A stretch of DNA of 13,638 bases from Betaproteobacteria bacterium UBA5582 (GTDB taxonomy: Bacteria; Pseudomonadota; Gammaproteobacteria; Burkholderiales; Rhodocyclaceae). Where the stretch lies: contig DILW01000029.1 in the NCBI GenBank assembly GCA_002425245.1, positions 1-13,638 on the forward strand. Reading direction: 5' to 3'. A program made the translations under genes and the position numbers. The notes below the pieces were generated by a model. The model did not search any database. It saw nothing but the letters and a program-made list of their open reading frames with translations, and was not told the DNA's origin. Shown in pieces: positions 1 through 8,934 of this stretch. Each line of letters starts with the position of its first letter. Within the stretch, counting starts at the first letter, position 1.

Positions 1-1886
<1,886 letters not shown>

Positions 1887-1887
<1 letters not shown>

Positions 1888-2426
1888 TGGTCGATCTCTC
1901 GGCAATCGCCAAGTGGCCCAACGTCCCCGCCTGTTACGAGTGGCTCTCGCTCGACCGGCGCGGGGACTGGCGCTTGCAGGGAGAACGGGTGACGCACCGC
2001 GGCCTGATCGAGTTCATGAACCGGCAGTATGGTTCGGACGAGACTGGCCGCTGGTTCGTCCAGAACGGCCCGCAACGGGTCTATGTTGATCTTGCCTGCA
2101 CGCCCTGGGTTTTCCGCCGCGACGGAACTGGCTTCATCGCGCATACCGGCGCTCCTGCCGGTGAGATTCGCAACGTGTTGATCGATGAAGAAGGCAGCAT
2201 CCTGCTGCTCGGCGAACCCGGCATCGGTCTGCTCGACGACCGCGACCTCGCCACATTCCTCGACGAATGCCGCCTGGCAGACGGCAGTCCGGCCGACGAA
2301 ACGGCCTTCGCCGAGCTGATGCGCGGCAAGGGCAGCATCGTCAACTGGAAGGTCATGCCACTGACGGCAACGCTGACGCGCGAACTGCCGGAACGCTTCG
2401 GCTTTCAGCCGCGACCGCGCGGCTGA
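1887..2426 (+). CDS. Conserved-looking soluble protein of unknown function, coupled to gcvP
   Basis: I do not recognise a named family. The 179-residue protein has no signal peptide or membrane segment and is rich in Trp, Arg and acidic residues. Striking local features are GRWFVQNGPQRVYVDL (about residues 52-67), followed by a Trp-containing strand and a later acidic stretch LLDDRDLATFLDE. The pattern of alternating hydrophobic strands (VYVDL, WVFR, GFIAH, ILLLGE) suggests a small beta-rich fold. The start ATG overlaps the gcvP stop as TGATG, and a GAGGA sequence sits just before it at 1879-1883, somewhat close for a free ribosome site but adequate for reinitiation. Codon use matches gcvP, which supports a real gene. 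The coupling suggests co-expression with the glycine cleavage P-protein but does not prove a shared function. It ends six bases before the stop of a convergent ORF. Confidence 0.85.
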
Positions 2427-2432
2427 CGCCGT

Positions 2433-2636
2433 CTACTCCTCGCCGCTCTCCTCTTCACTGGCCTGCAGCCACCACAGCAAGTCCTCGCCCTGCAAAGGGG
2501 TGGGCACCATCTGGTTGCGCTTCCAGCGGAACACCGGCCCGAACGGCACATAACGGGCCATCACCTGCCCCTGGCTGGTCACCCCGAAAAAGGGCCAGCC
2601 GGAACGGATCGCCGTACGAATCTGCTGATTGGTCAT
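2433..2636 (-). CDS. Small hypothetical protein (67 aa), acidic tail
   Basis: I do not recognise this protein. It begins MTNQQIRTAIRSGWPFFGV, has a central basic-aromatic segment (RYVPFGPVFRWKRN) and ends in a Glu-rich tail (ASEEESGEE). There is no membrane segment, signal peptide or cysteine motif. I chose the ATG at 2636 because a purine stretch (GGCGAGATGATC) precedes it with workable spacing. An in-frame ATG two codons upstream (2642) is possible, and a TTG at 2696 is unlikely. It lies downstream of the dnaJ-like gene on the same strand (75-base gap), so it may be the last gene of the nqr transcript. It converges with the gene ending at 2426. Codon use resembles its neighbours, but shortness keeps certainty moderate. 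Confidence 0.6.
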   Translation of the reverse strand: MTNQQIRTAIRSGWPFFGVTSQGQVMARYVPFGPVFRWKRNQMVPTPLQGEDLLWWLQASEEESGEE

Positions 2637-2670
2637 GATCATCTCGCCACTTGCGGAAACATCTCGAAGT

Positions 2671-2712
2671 ATCCCGCCGGAAGCCTTGCCGGACAAGCCT
2701 TGCCAGCGGGAT
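2671..2712. repeat. Imperfect inverted repeat enclosing two copies of a 10-base direct repeat
   Basis: ATCCCGCCGG (2671-2680) pairs with CCAGCGGGAT (2703-2712) in 9 of 10 positions, leaving a 22-base loop. Two exact copies of AAGCCTTGCC (2681-2690 and 2695-2704) lie in and partly overlap this structure. It sits at the stop codon of the dnaJ-like gene. No T-run follows the stem on either strand, so it is not a classical intrinsic terminator. It may act as a 3' RNA-stabilising structure or a Rho-linked pause. Confidence 0.45.
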
Positions 2713-3701
2713 CAGCGCAATCCGTGCAGCGCTTGCCACTCGGCGACGGCCGGCAGGCTGTCATCGAGGCGGTCGATCATGTCCCGGTGGGCCTGCAGGA
2801 GCAGTTTGCGCTGCTGTGCGTTCAGTTCGACCGGGAACACGGCATCCAGCGTCACCCGCAGGTCGCCAGCCGGCTTGTTGCCGCGGCCGGGATAGCCCTT
2901 CCCGGGAATGCAGATGTCGCGAGCCTCGGTGCTGCCGGCAGCCAGGACGTGGCGGATGATGCCCAGCGGCGTTGGCAGTTCGACATCGCCACCGGCCAGC
3001 AAGGCCAGCGCGCCAACCGGCATGCGGTAGTGGATGTCGCGCCCTTCCAGGCGATAGAGGCAATGGCTGGCCAGCACCACGGTCAGGTACAGGTCGCCGG
3101 CCTGCAGTTCACCGTCACCGGGCTCGCCCTGCCCGACCAGGCGCAACTCATCGCCGGACAGCATGCCCGGTGGAACAACGATTTCCAGATTGGCGTCGGC
3201 AATTTCGCGGCCGCTGCCATGACAATCCGGGCAGATGCGCTCGCTGAAGAAACCACGCCCTGCGCAAGCCGGGCAGACGATCAGCTTGCGCTGTTCGTCA
3301 TGAACACGACCGCTACCGTGACAGGCTTCGCAGAATCGCGTCCGCGACAGGCCGGCCTCGCCACTGCCGGCGCACGTCGGGCAGGCCTTGCCGCGGGTGT
3401 AGCTGATCGTCTTGCGGCAACCGGCGGCAGCCTCTTCCAGGCTGATGACCAGGTTGAGGCGGATGTCGGGCGCGCGCGCTGGCGCTTCACTCGGCTCGGC
3501 AGGTGCTTCAGCGACCACCTGCGCGTCACCTGCAAGCAGGCTTTCGTAGGCGGCGTTGATTTCCTTGAAACGCTCGGTGGCCTCGGGATGGTCGTTCCGG
3601 TCCGGATGCCAGCGCATAGCCAGACGACGGTAGGCACGCTTCCATTCGGCCGGGCCGGCAGTAGGCGAAACGCCGAGTACGTGACAAGCCTGTTCAATCA
3701 T
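2712..3701 (-). CDS. DnaJ-like J-domain protein with zinc-finger region, no Gly/Phe region
   Basis: A probable Hsp40 co-chaperone that stimulates DnaK ATPase in the cytosol. The 329-residue product has an N-terminal J domain (about residues 4-58) with the diagnostic HPD at 32-34. Four CxxCxGxG zinc-binding repeats follow: CPTCAGSG (107), CEACHGSG (124), CPACAGRG (143) and CPDCHGSG (157). Then comes a C-terminal substrate-binding region including GDLYLTV and GDLRVTL. Between J domain and zinc region, the usual Gly/Phe stretch is replaced by a short Ala/Pro/Glu linker (about residues 60-80). It is shorter than canonical DnaJ (about 375 residues) and is not next to dnaK, so I read it as a paralogue. 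I chose the ATG at 3701; a GTG at 3716 in frame is the alternative, and neither has a strong Shine-Dalgarno. It lies 70 bases after the CBS gene on the same strand. Confidence 0.9.
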   Translation of the reverse strand: MIEQACHVLGVSPTAGPAEWKRAYRRLAMRWHPDRNDHPEATERFKEINAAYESLLAGDAQVVAEAPAEPSEAPARAPDIRLNLVISLEEAAAGCRKTISYTRGKACPTCAGSGEAGLSRTRFCEACHGSGRVHDEQRKLIVCPACAGRGFFSERICPDCHGSGREIADANLEIVVPPGMLSGDELRLVGQGEPGDGELQAGDLYLTVVLASHCLYRLEGRDIHYRMPVGALALLAGGDVELPTPLGIIRHVLAAGSTEARDICIPGKGYPGRGNKPAGDLRVTLDAVFPVELNAQQRKLLLQAHRDMIDRLDDSLPAVAEWQALHGLR

Positions 3702-3733
3702 TGCGGGGGCGCCCACGCTGGCAGGCCAGGGGA

Positions 3734-3755
3734 CTGGTGCAGCCGATCTGCACAG
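3734..3755. other. Short hairpin between CBS gene and dnaJ-like gene
   Basis: GTGCAG (3737-3742) and CTGCAC (3748-3753) form a perfect 6-bp stem with a 5-base loop. Two more pairs can form if one base is bulged. No T-run follows on the - strand, so this is at most a weak attenuator or processing site. The rest of the 70-base gap holds a run of seven C residues and nothing else I can name. Confidence 0.3.
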
Positions 3756-3771
3756 CCCCCCCGGAACACGC

Positions 3772-4167
3772 TTACCAGAGCTTTTCCAGTGCCTTCAGCG
3801 CATCGGTACGGGACAACTGGCCGACCAGCCGCCCATCGGCGACCACCGGGTAGCAATGGTAGTGATGGGCGACAAACAGTTCGATCGCATCGGCCATCGA
3901 CGACATGTCGGACAGGGTCTTGACCTGGGTGGTCATGTGCTGGCCGACCGGGCCACCCGGCTGTTCATAGTAGGAAGCGTTGAGCGCAACCTTGAGTCCA
4001 TCCTTCTCGGAGAAGAAACCGACCAAGCTGCCTTCCCCATCGACCACCGGCGCGCCGGTGAGACGATGTTCAAGCAACTGATGGACCGCGGTGAGCACAT
4101 CCATATCCGGCTTGAAAGCCAGCGGATCTGCGGTCATGTAATCCTTGACGAGCAACGATTTGAGCAT
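3772..4167 (-). CDS. Tandem CBS-domain protein encoded in the nqr operon
   Basis: A 131-residue protein made almost entirely of two CBS domains (about residues 8-62 and 72-130). Typical motifs are DYMTADPL, TGAPVVDGEGSLVGFFSEKD, HMTTQVKTL and CYPVVADGRLVGQLSRTDAL. Such a Bateman module generally binds adenine nucleotides or related ligands and controls a partner protein. No catalytic or membrane domain is attached, so it probably works as a free sensor. The ATG at 4167 lies two bases after the nqrM stop and has a good AAAGGA ribosome site placed inside the nqrM end, so the two are co-transcribed and probably coupled. The ligand and target are unknown. An energy-state link to Na+-NQR is an inference from position only. 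A longer in-frame extension running into nqrM coding sequence is rejected because it would overlap that gene. Confidence 0.93.
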   Translation of the reverse strand: MLKSLLVKDYMTADPLAFKPDMDVLTAVHQLLEHRLTGAPVVDGEGSLVGFFSEKDGLKVALNASYYEQPGGPVGQHMTTQVKTLSDMSSMADAIELFVAHHYHCYPVVADGRLVGQLSRTDALKALEKLW

Positions 4168-4169
4168 GC

Positions 4170-4400
4170 CTATTCCTTTGTCTGGGGACTGTCCTGCGCG
4201 TTTTCCTGCGCCTCGGCCTGTGCTTTCATGCGGGCCAGTCGCTTGTCGCAGGGATTCTTGCAGCCGGCGGCGCACTCGACGTCGATTGCCTTGTAGCCGC
4301 CACAACTGCCGGCAATCGGCTTGCGTCCGAAGAGCACGCCGATGGCCATGAGCAGGACGAGCAGGACGATGACCCCGAAAGTGATCAGGAACATTTCCAT
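4170..4400 (-). CDS. nqrM: Na+-NQR maturation factor NqrM
   Basis: NqrM is a small membrane protein needed to assemble Na+-NQR, thought to deliver iron for the cysteine-liganded Fe centre between NqrD and NqrE. The 76-residue product has one N-terminal membrane helix (about residues 4-24, FLITFGVIVLLVLLMAIGVL), then the family signature GRKPIAGSCGG. Further cysteines follow in VECAAGCKNPCDKR (Cys33, 43, 47 and 51) and then a charged Ala/Glu/Gln-rich tail. The start ATG at 4400 is preceded by a strong GGAGGG. It lies 27 bases downstream of nqrF, the usual type of position when not preceded by apbE. Identification rests on the GSCGG and PCDKR motifs, the single helix and the gene order. Confidence 0.93.
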   Translation of the reverse strand: MEMFLITFGVIVLLVLLMAIGVLFGRKPIAGSCGGYKAIDVECAAGCKNPCDKRLARMKAQAEAQENAQDSPQTKE

Positions 4401-4427
4401 GCCGACCCTCCTTCCCTTGTTCCGTCC

Positions 4428-5654
4428 TTAACCACCGAAATCGTCGAGCATGATGTTTTCGCGCTCGACGCCGAGATCCAGCAGCATCTTGATCACGGCG
4501 GCGTTCATCATCGGTGGCCCGCACATGTAGAACTCGCAATCCTCAGGCGCCGGATGATCCTTGAGGTAGTTCTCGTAGAGCACGTTGTGGATGAAGCCGG
4601 TGTAACCGGTCCAGTTGTCTTCCGGCAAGGGATCGGACAGCGCCAGATGCCACTTGAAGTTCGGATTTTCCTCGGCCAGCTTGTCGAATTCCTCGACGTA
4701 GAAGGCTTCGCGCATCGAGCGCGCACCGTACCAGAAGCTGATCTTGCGCGTGGACTTCAGGCGCTTCAACTGGTCGAAGATGTGCGAGCGCATCGGCGCC
4801 ATGCCGGCACCGCCGCCGATGAAGACCATTTCGTTATCGGTGTCGCGGGCAAAGAATTCGCCGAACGGACCATAGACGGTGACCTTGTCGCCCGGCTTCA
4901 GGTTGAAGACGAACGAGGACATCTTGCCCGGCGGGATATCGTCACGGTTGGGCGGTGGCGAAGCAACGCGGATGTTGAACTTGACGACGCCCTTCTCTTC
5001 CGGATAGTTGGCCATCGAGTAGGCGCGGATGACCGGCTCGTCGACCTTGGACACGAAGCGCCACATGTTGAACTTGTCCCAGTCGCCGCGGTATTCGGGC
5101 TGGATGTCGAAGTCCTTGTAATTGGCGACGTGCGGCGGGCATTCGAGCTGGACGTAACCACCGGCGCGGAAGTCGACGTTCTCGCCTTCCGGCAGACGCA
5201 GCGTCAGCTCCTTAATGAAGGTGGCAACGTTCGGGTTGGACTCGACCGTGCATTCCCACTTCTTGACGCCGAATACTTCCTCCGGCACCTCGATCTTCAT
5301 GTTCTGCTTGACCGGCGTCTGGCAGGACAGGCGCCAACCGGCCTTGGCATCGCGCTTGGTGAAGTGCGATTCCTCGGTCGGCAGCATGTCGCCACCGCCT
5401 TCGTGAACCTGGCACTTGCACTGGGCACAGGTGCCGCCGCCGCCGCAGGCAGAGGAGAGGAAGATGTTGTTGGAGGCCAGCGTTTGCAGCAGCTTGCCGC
5501 CCGCCGGCACGGTGATGGTTCGCTCGCCGTTGATTTCGATGTTGACATCACCGGACGACACCAGTTTGGCGCGAGCGGCAATGATGAACACCGCCAGCGC
5601 CAGCACGATGCCGGTGAACATGCCGATGGCGAGCAGGATTTCCTGAATGTTCAT
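4428..5654 (-). CDS. nqrF: Na+-translocating NADH:quinone reductase subunit F
   Basis: NqrF is the NADH-oxidising entry subunit and carries FAD and a [2Fe-2S] cluster on the cytoplasmic side. The 408-residue protein has one N-terminal membrane helix (about residues 5-27) and a ferredoxin domain with cluster ligands Cys70, Cys76, Cys79 and Cys111. It also has the FAD-binding RAYSMANY (210-217) and the NADH-binding GGGAGMAPMRSH (280-291). The C-terminal EFYMCGPPMM includes the conserved Cys378, and the chain ends DDFGG. Length and ligand positions match characterised Vibrio NqrF. The start is 10 bases after the nqrE stop, with a GGGAG site just upstream. All cofactor residues are intact, so the protein should be functional. 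Confidence 0.98.
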   Translation of the reverse strand: MNIQEILLAIGMFTGIVLALAVFIIAARAKLVSSGDVNIEINGERTITVPAGGKLLQTLASNNIFLSSACGGGGTCAQCKCQVHEGGGDMLPTEESHFTKRDAKAGWRLSCQTPVKQNMKIEVPEEVFGVKKWECTVESNPNVATFIKELTLRLPEGENVDFRAGGYVQLECPPHVANYKDFDIQPEYRGDWDKFNMWRFVSKVDEPVIRAYSMANYPEEKGVVKFNIRVASPPPNRDDIPPGKMSSFVFNLKPGDKVTVYGPFGEFFARDTDNEMVFIGGGAGMAPMRSHIFDQLKRLKSTRKISFWYGARSMREAFYVEEFDKLAEENPNFKWHLALSDPLPEDNWTGYTGFIHNVLYENYLKDHPAPEDCEFYMCGPPMMNAAVIKMLLDLGVERENIMLDDFGG

Positions 5655-5664
5655 TCCTGCTCCC

Positions 5665-6273
<609 letters not shown>

Positions 6274-6274
6274 A

Positions 6275-6943
6275 TCAGTAGGCCTCCTTGTCGACGACCT
6301 GGTTGGCCATGCGGAAGGCCGGTTTTTCCTTCTGCTCGACGCGCCAGGTACGTAAGGCCCAGATGATCAGGCCGATCAGGAAGAAGGCCGAGGGCGGCAA
6401 GAGGAGCATGCCGTTCGGCACATACCAGCCGCCATCCTTGGCCAGCGGCAGGATTTCGATACCCATCAGCTTGCCGGCACCGAACAGTTCCCGGAATACG
6501 CCAAGCGTGATCAGCATGGCGCTGTAACCGAGGCCGTTGCCGATCCCGTCGAGAAAGGAAATCCACGGCGGATTCTGCATGGCGAAGGCTTCGGCACGGC
6601 CCATGACGATGCAGTTGGTGATGATCAGGCCGACAAACACCGACAGTTGCTTGGCCAGACTGTAGGCGAAGGCACGCAGCACCTGATCGACGACGATGAC
6701 CAGCGAGGCAATGATGACCATCTGCACGATCATCCGGATCGAGCCCGGAATCTGCGCCCGAATTGCCGCGATGAACAGGTTGGAGAACCCGGTCACCAGC
6801 GTCAGCGCGATCGACATCACCAATGCCGTCTTGAGGTTGGAGGTCACCGCCAGCGCCGAACAGATACCGAGGATCTGCAGACCGATCGGGTTGTTGGCGA
6901 AGACGGGGTTAAGCAGTACTTCCTTGGCTGTATGCTTGGACAT
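6275..6943 (-). CDS. nqrD: Na+-translocating NADH:quinone reductase subunit D
   Basis: NqrD is the membrane partner of NqrE and a homologue of RnfE. The 222-residue protein has about six hydrophobic helices, with Cys28 (ILGICSALAV) and Cys112 (LIITNCIVMGRAEAF) as the likely iron ligands. I chose the ATG at 6943, which gives MSKHTAKEVLLNP. It lies two bases after the nqrC stop and has GGGAG 8 bases upstream. A TTG two codons earlier (6949) overlaps the nqrC stop as TTGA and is a less likely alternative. The C-terminal tail (WRVEQKEKPAFRMANQVVDKEAY region) is cytoplasmic in character and longer than the minimal family end, but not unusual. Confidence 0.97.
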   Translation of the reverse strand: MSKHTAKEVLLNPVFANNPIGLQILGICSALAVTSNLKTALVMSIALTLVTGFSNLFIAAIRAQIPGSIRMIVQMVIIASLVIVVDQVLRAFAYSLAKQLSVFVGLIITNCIVMGRAEAFAMQNPPWISFLDGIGNGLGYSAMLITLGVFRELFGAGKLMGIEILPLAKDGGWYVPNGMLLLPPSAFFLIGLIIWALRTWRVEQKEKPAFRMANQVVDKEAY

Positions 6944-6945
6944 GA

Positions 6946-7728
6946 TCAAGCTCCCTGCTGGCGCAGCTTGGCAAGGTAAGGACCGAAGCCCTGCTCGCCG
7001 AGCCAGAATTGCATCAGACGGTCGACACCGTTGCTGGTCAGCGTGGCACCGGCCAACGCGTCGACCTGGTGACCTGCTTCCGGGCTGGCCGGATCGACGC
7101 CACCCTTGACGATCTTGATGATCGGCTTGCCGCTATCGTCAAACAGCGTCTTGCCCGGCCACAGGCCTTTCCATTTCGGATTGTCGACCTCGCCACCGAG
7201 ACCCGGGGTTTCGGCGTGCTGATAGAAGCCGAGACCGACGACAGTGTTGAGGTCCGGCTTGACGGCAAGAAAGCCGTGCAGCGTGGACCACAGGCCGTAG
7301 CCACGCACCGGCAGGATCAGCGATTCGAGCTGACCACCCTGTTCGACCATGTACACCGTCGTGAATTGCTCGCGGCGCTTGATCAGGGCCAGATCCTCGC
7401 TGCCCTTGAGGGCTGTCGAGGTCTTCGGATCGCGAGCCGCTTTGAGCGGATCGAAAGTGACAGGATCTAAGCTGTCGTTGTACTCGCCCGTGGTCAGGTC
7501 GACCACACGTGCCTTGATGCGCGTTTTGAACAGCTCCTTCACTTCGGCCGAAGACAGATCGTCACCGAGACCGGCGATGGCGAGGATGCTGCGCTGCTTG
7601 TCGAGCAGACGGTTCTCGATCTGCACCGGCTTCAGCGCGACGGCCGAGCCGGCGACGAAGACCGAAGCGACCAGACTGACCGCCAGGGCGACGAACAGCG
7701 TGCGGCTGGTGGATTCTTTATTGGACAT
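6946..7728 (-). CDS. nqrC: Na+-translocating NADH:quinone reductase subunit C
   Basis: NqrC carries a covalently bound FMN on a periplasmic domain anchored by one N-terminal helix (about residues 9-32). The 260-residue protein has the family segments YGLWSTLHGFLAV, FYQHAETPGLGGEV and KGLWPGKTLF. The FMN-attachment threonine is Thr229 in DALAGATLTSNGV. The motif recognised by the flavin transferase ApbE is usually written Dxx(S/T)GAT; here Ala226 occupies the S/T position, while the acceptor Thr is present. The start at 7728 lies inside the last codons of nqrB (11-base overlap) with GGAGG about 10 bases upstream. It is otherwise standard in length and layout. Confidence 0.97.
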   Translation of the reverse strand: MSNKESTSRTLFVALAVSLVASVFVAGSAVALKPVQIENRLLDKQRSILAIAGLGDDLSSAEVKELFKTRIKARVVDLTTGEYNDSLDPVTFDPLKAARDPKTSTALKGSEDLALIKRREQFTTVYMVEQGGQLESLILPVRGYGLWSTLHGFLAVKPDLNTVVGLGFYQHAETPGLGGEVDNPKWKGLWPGKTLFDDSGKPIIKIVKGGVDPASPEAGHQVDALAGATLTSNGVDRLMQFWLGEQGFGPYLAKLRQQGA

Positions 7729-8932
7729 GGCGTGCAGCCCTCCGCTTGATGTTGGCCGCGACCACGAAGTGGTCGATCAAGGGGGCACAGAGGTTGGCGA
7801 GCAGGATCGCCAGCATCATGCCCTCGGGGAATGCCGGATTGACGACACGGATCAGCACGACCATGACGCCAATCAGCGCGCCGAAGATCCACTTGCCGGT
7901 ATTGGTCATCGACGCCGACACCGGGTCGGTCGCCATGAAGATCATGCCGAAGGCGAAACCGCCGACGACCATGTGCCAGTACCAGGGCATCGCGAACATC
8001 GGGTTGGTCGTCGAACCGACCGTGTTGAGCAGCAGGCTCATCGCAATCATGCCCAGCATCACGCCGGTGACGATGCGCCAGGCGGCGATCCGGGCGATCA
8101 GCAGAACCGCGCCACCGATGAAGATGGCCAGCGTGCTGGTTTCACCGATCGAGCCCTGGATGTTGCCGAGGAAGGCATCCCACCAGGTAATGCCGCCGGC
8201 CATCACCATTTCGATACCGCCAGCTGCCGCGGTACCCAGGATGGTCGCGCCGGTGTAGCCATCGACGGCCGTCCACACCGCGTCGCCCGAAATCTGCGCC
8301 GGGTAGGCGAAGAACAGGAAGGCACGGCCGGTCAGCGCCGGGTTCAGGAAGTTCTTGCCGGTACCGCCGAAGACTTCCTTGCCTATGACGACGCCGAAGC
8401 TGATGCCCAAAGCCACCTGCCACAGGGGAATCGAGGGCGGCAGGGTCAGCGCGAACAGCACCGAGGTGACGAAGAAGCCTTCATTGACCTCATGCTTGCG
8501 GATCGAGGCAAACAACACTTCCCAGAAACCGCCGACGATGAAGGTTACGGCGTAGATCGGCAGGAAATACGCCGCCCCATGCACCAGGTTGTCCCAGACA
8601 CTGGCCGGATTGAAGCCGGCAAACAGGGCAATCAGGCTCAGGCGCCAGTTGTCCTGCGCAGCCAGCAGATCAGGACTGGCGGCAAAGATGGAATTGGCCT
8701 GGTAGCCGACGTTCCACATGCCGGCAAACATCACCGGGAAGGTGCACAACCAGACGGTGATCATCATGCGCTTGAGGTCGAGGCCGTCGCGCACGTGAGC
8801 CGTCGTCTTGGTCACGCTGCTGGGTTTGAACAGGCCGGTATCAACGGCCTCGTAAAGGGCGTACCATTTTTCGTACTTGCCGCCCTTATGGAAATGATGC
8901 TCGATGCTGTCGAGCCAGGAGCGCAGGCCCAT
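7718..8932 (-). CDS. nqrB: Na+-translocating NADH:quinone reductase subunit B
   Basis: NqrB is the largest membrane subunit. It carries covalent FMN plus riboflavin and is central to Na+ transport and quinone reduction. The 404-residue protein begins with an amphipathic cytoplasmic N-terminus, followed by about ten hydrophobic helices. The FMN-attachment motif DGYTGAT (residues 224-230) fits the ApbE consensus perfectly, with Thr230 as acceptor. Other family blocks are GKEVFGGTGKNFLNPALTGR and FMATDPVSASMTNTGKW. The ATG at 8932 follows the nqrA TGA by two bases with a strong GGAGG 8 bases upstream. A TTG at 8938 overlapping that stop is the alternative. Its end overlaps nqrC by 11 bases. Confidence 0.98.
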   Translation of the reverse strand: MGLRSWLDSIEHHFHKGGKYEKWYALYEAVDTGLFKPSSVTKTTAHVRDGLDLKRMMITVWLCTFPVMFAGMWNVGYQANSIFAASPDLLAAQDNWRLSLIALFAGFNPASVWDNLVHGAAYFLPIYAVTFIVGGFWEVLFASIRKHEVNEGFFVTSVLFALTLPPSIPLWQVALGISFGVVIGKEVFGGTGKNFLNPALTGRAFLFFAYPAQISGDAVWTAVDGYTGATILGTAAAGGIEMVMAGGITWWDAFLGNIQGSIGETSTLAIFIGGAVLLIARIAAWRIVTGVMLGMIAMSLLLNTVGSTTNPMFAMPWYWHMVVGGFAFGMIFMATDPVSASMTNTGKWIFGALIGVMVVLIRVVNPAFPEGMMLAILLANLCAPLIDHFVVAANIKRRAARHVQ

Positions 8933-8934
8933 GC

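Noticed and set aside
3772..4539. 255-codon version of the CBS protein extended upstream
   Set aside because: The extra N-terminus overlaps all of nqrM and part of nqrF in another frame and is Arg/Gly-rich nonsense; the ATG at 4167 has a proper ribosome site.
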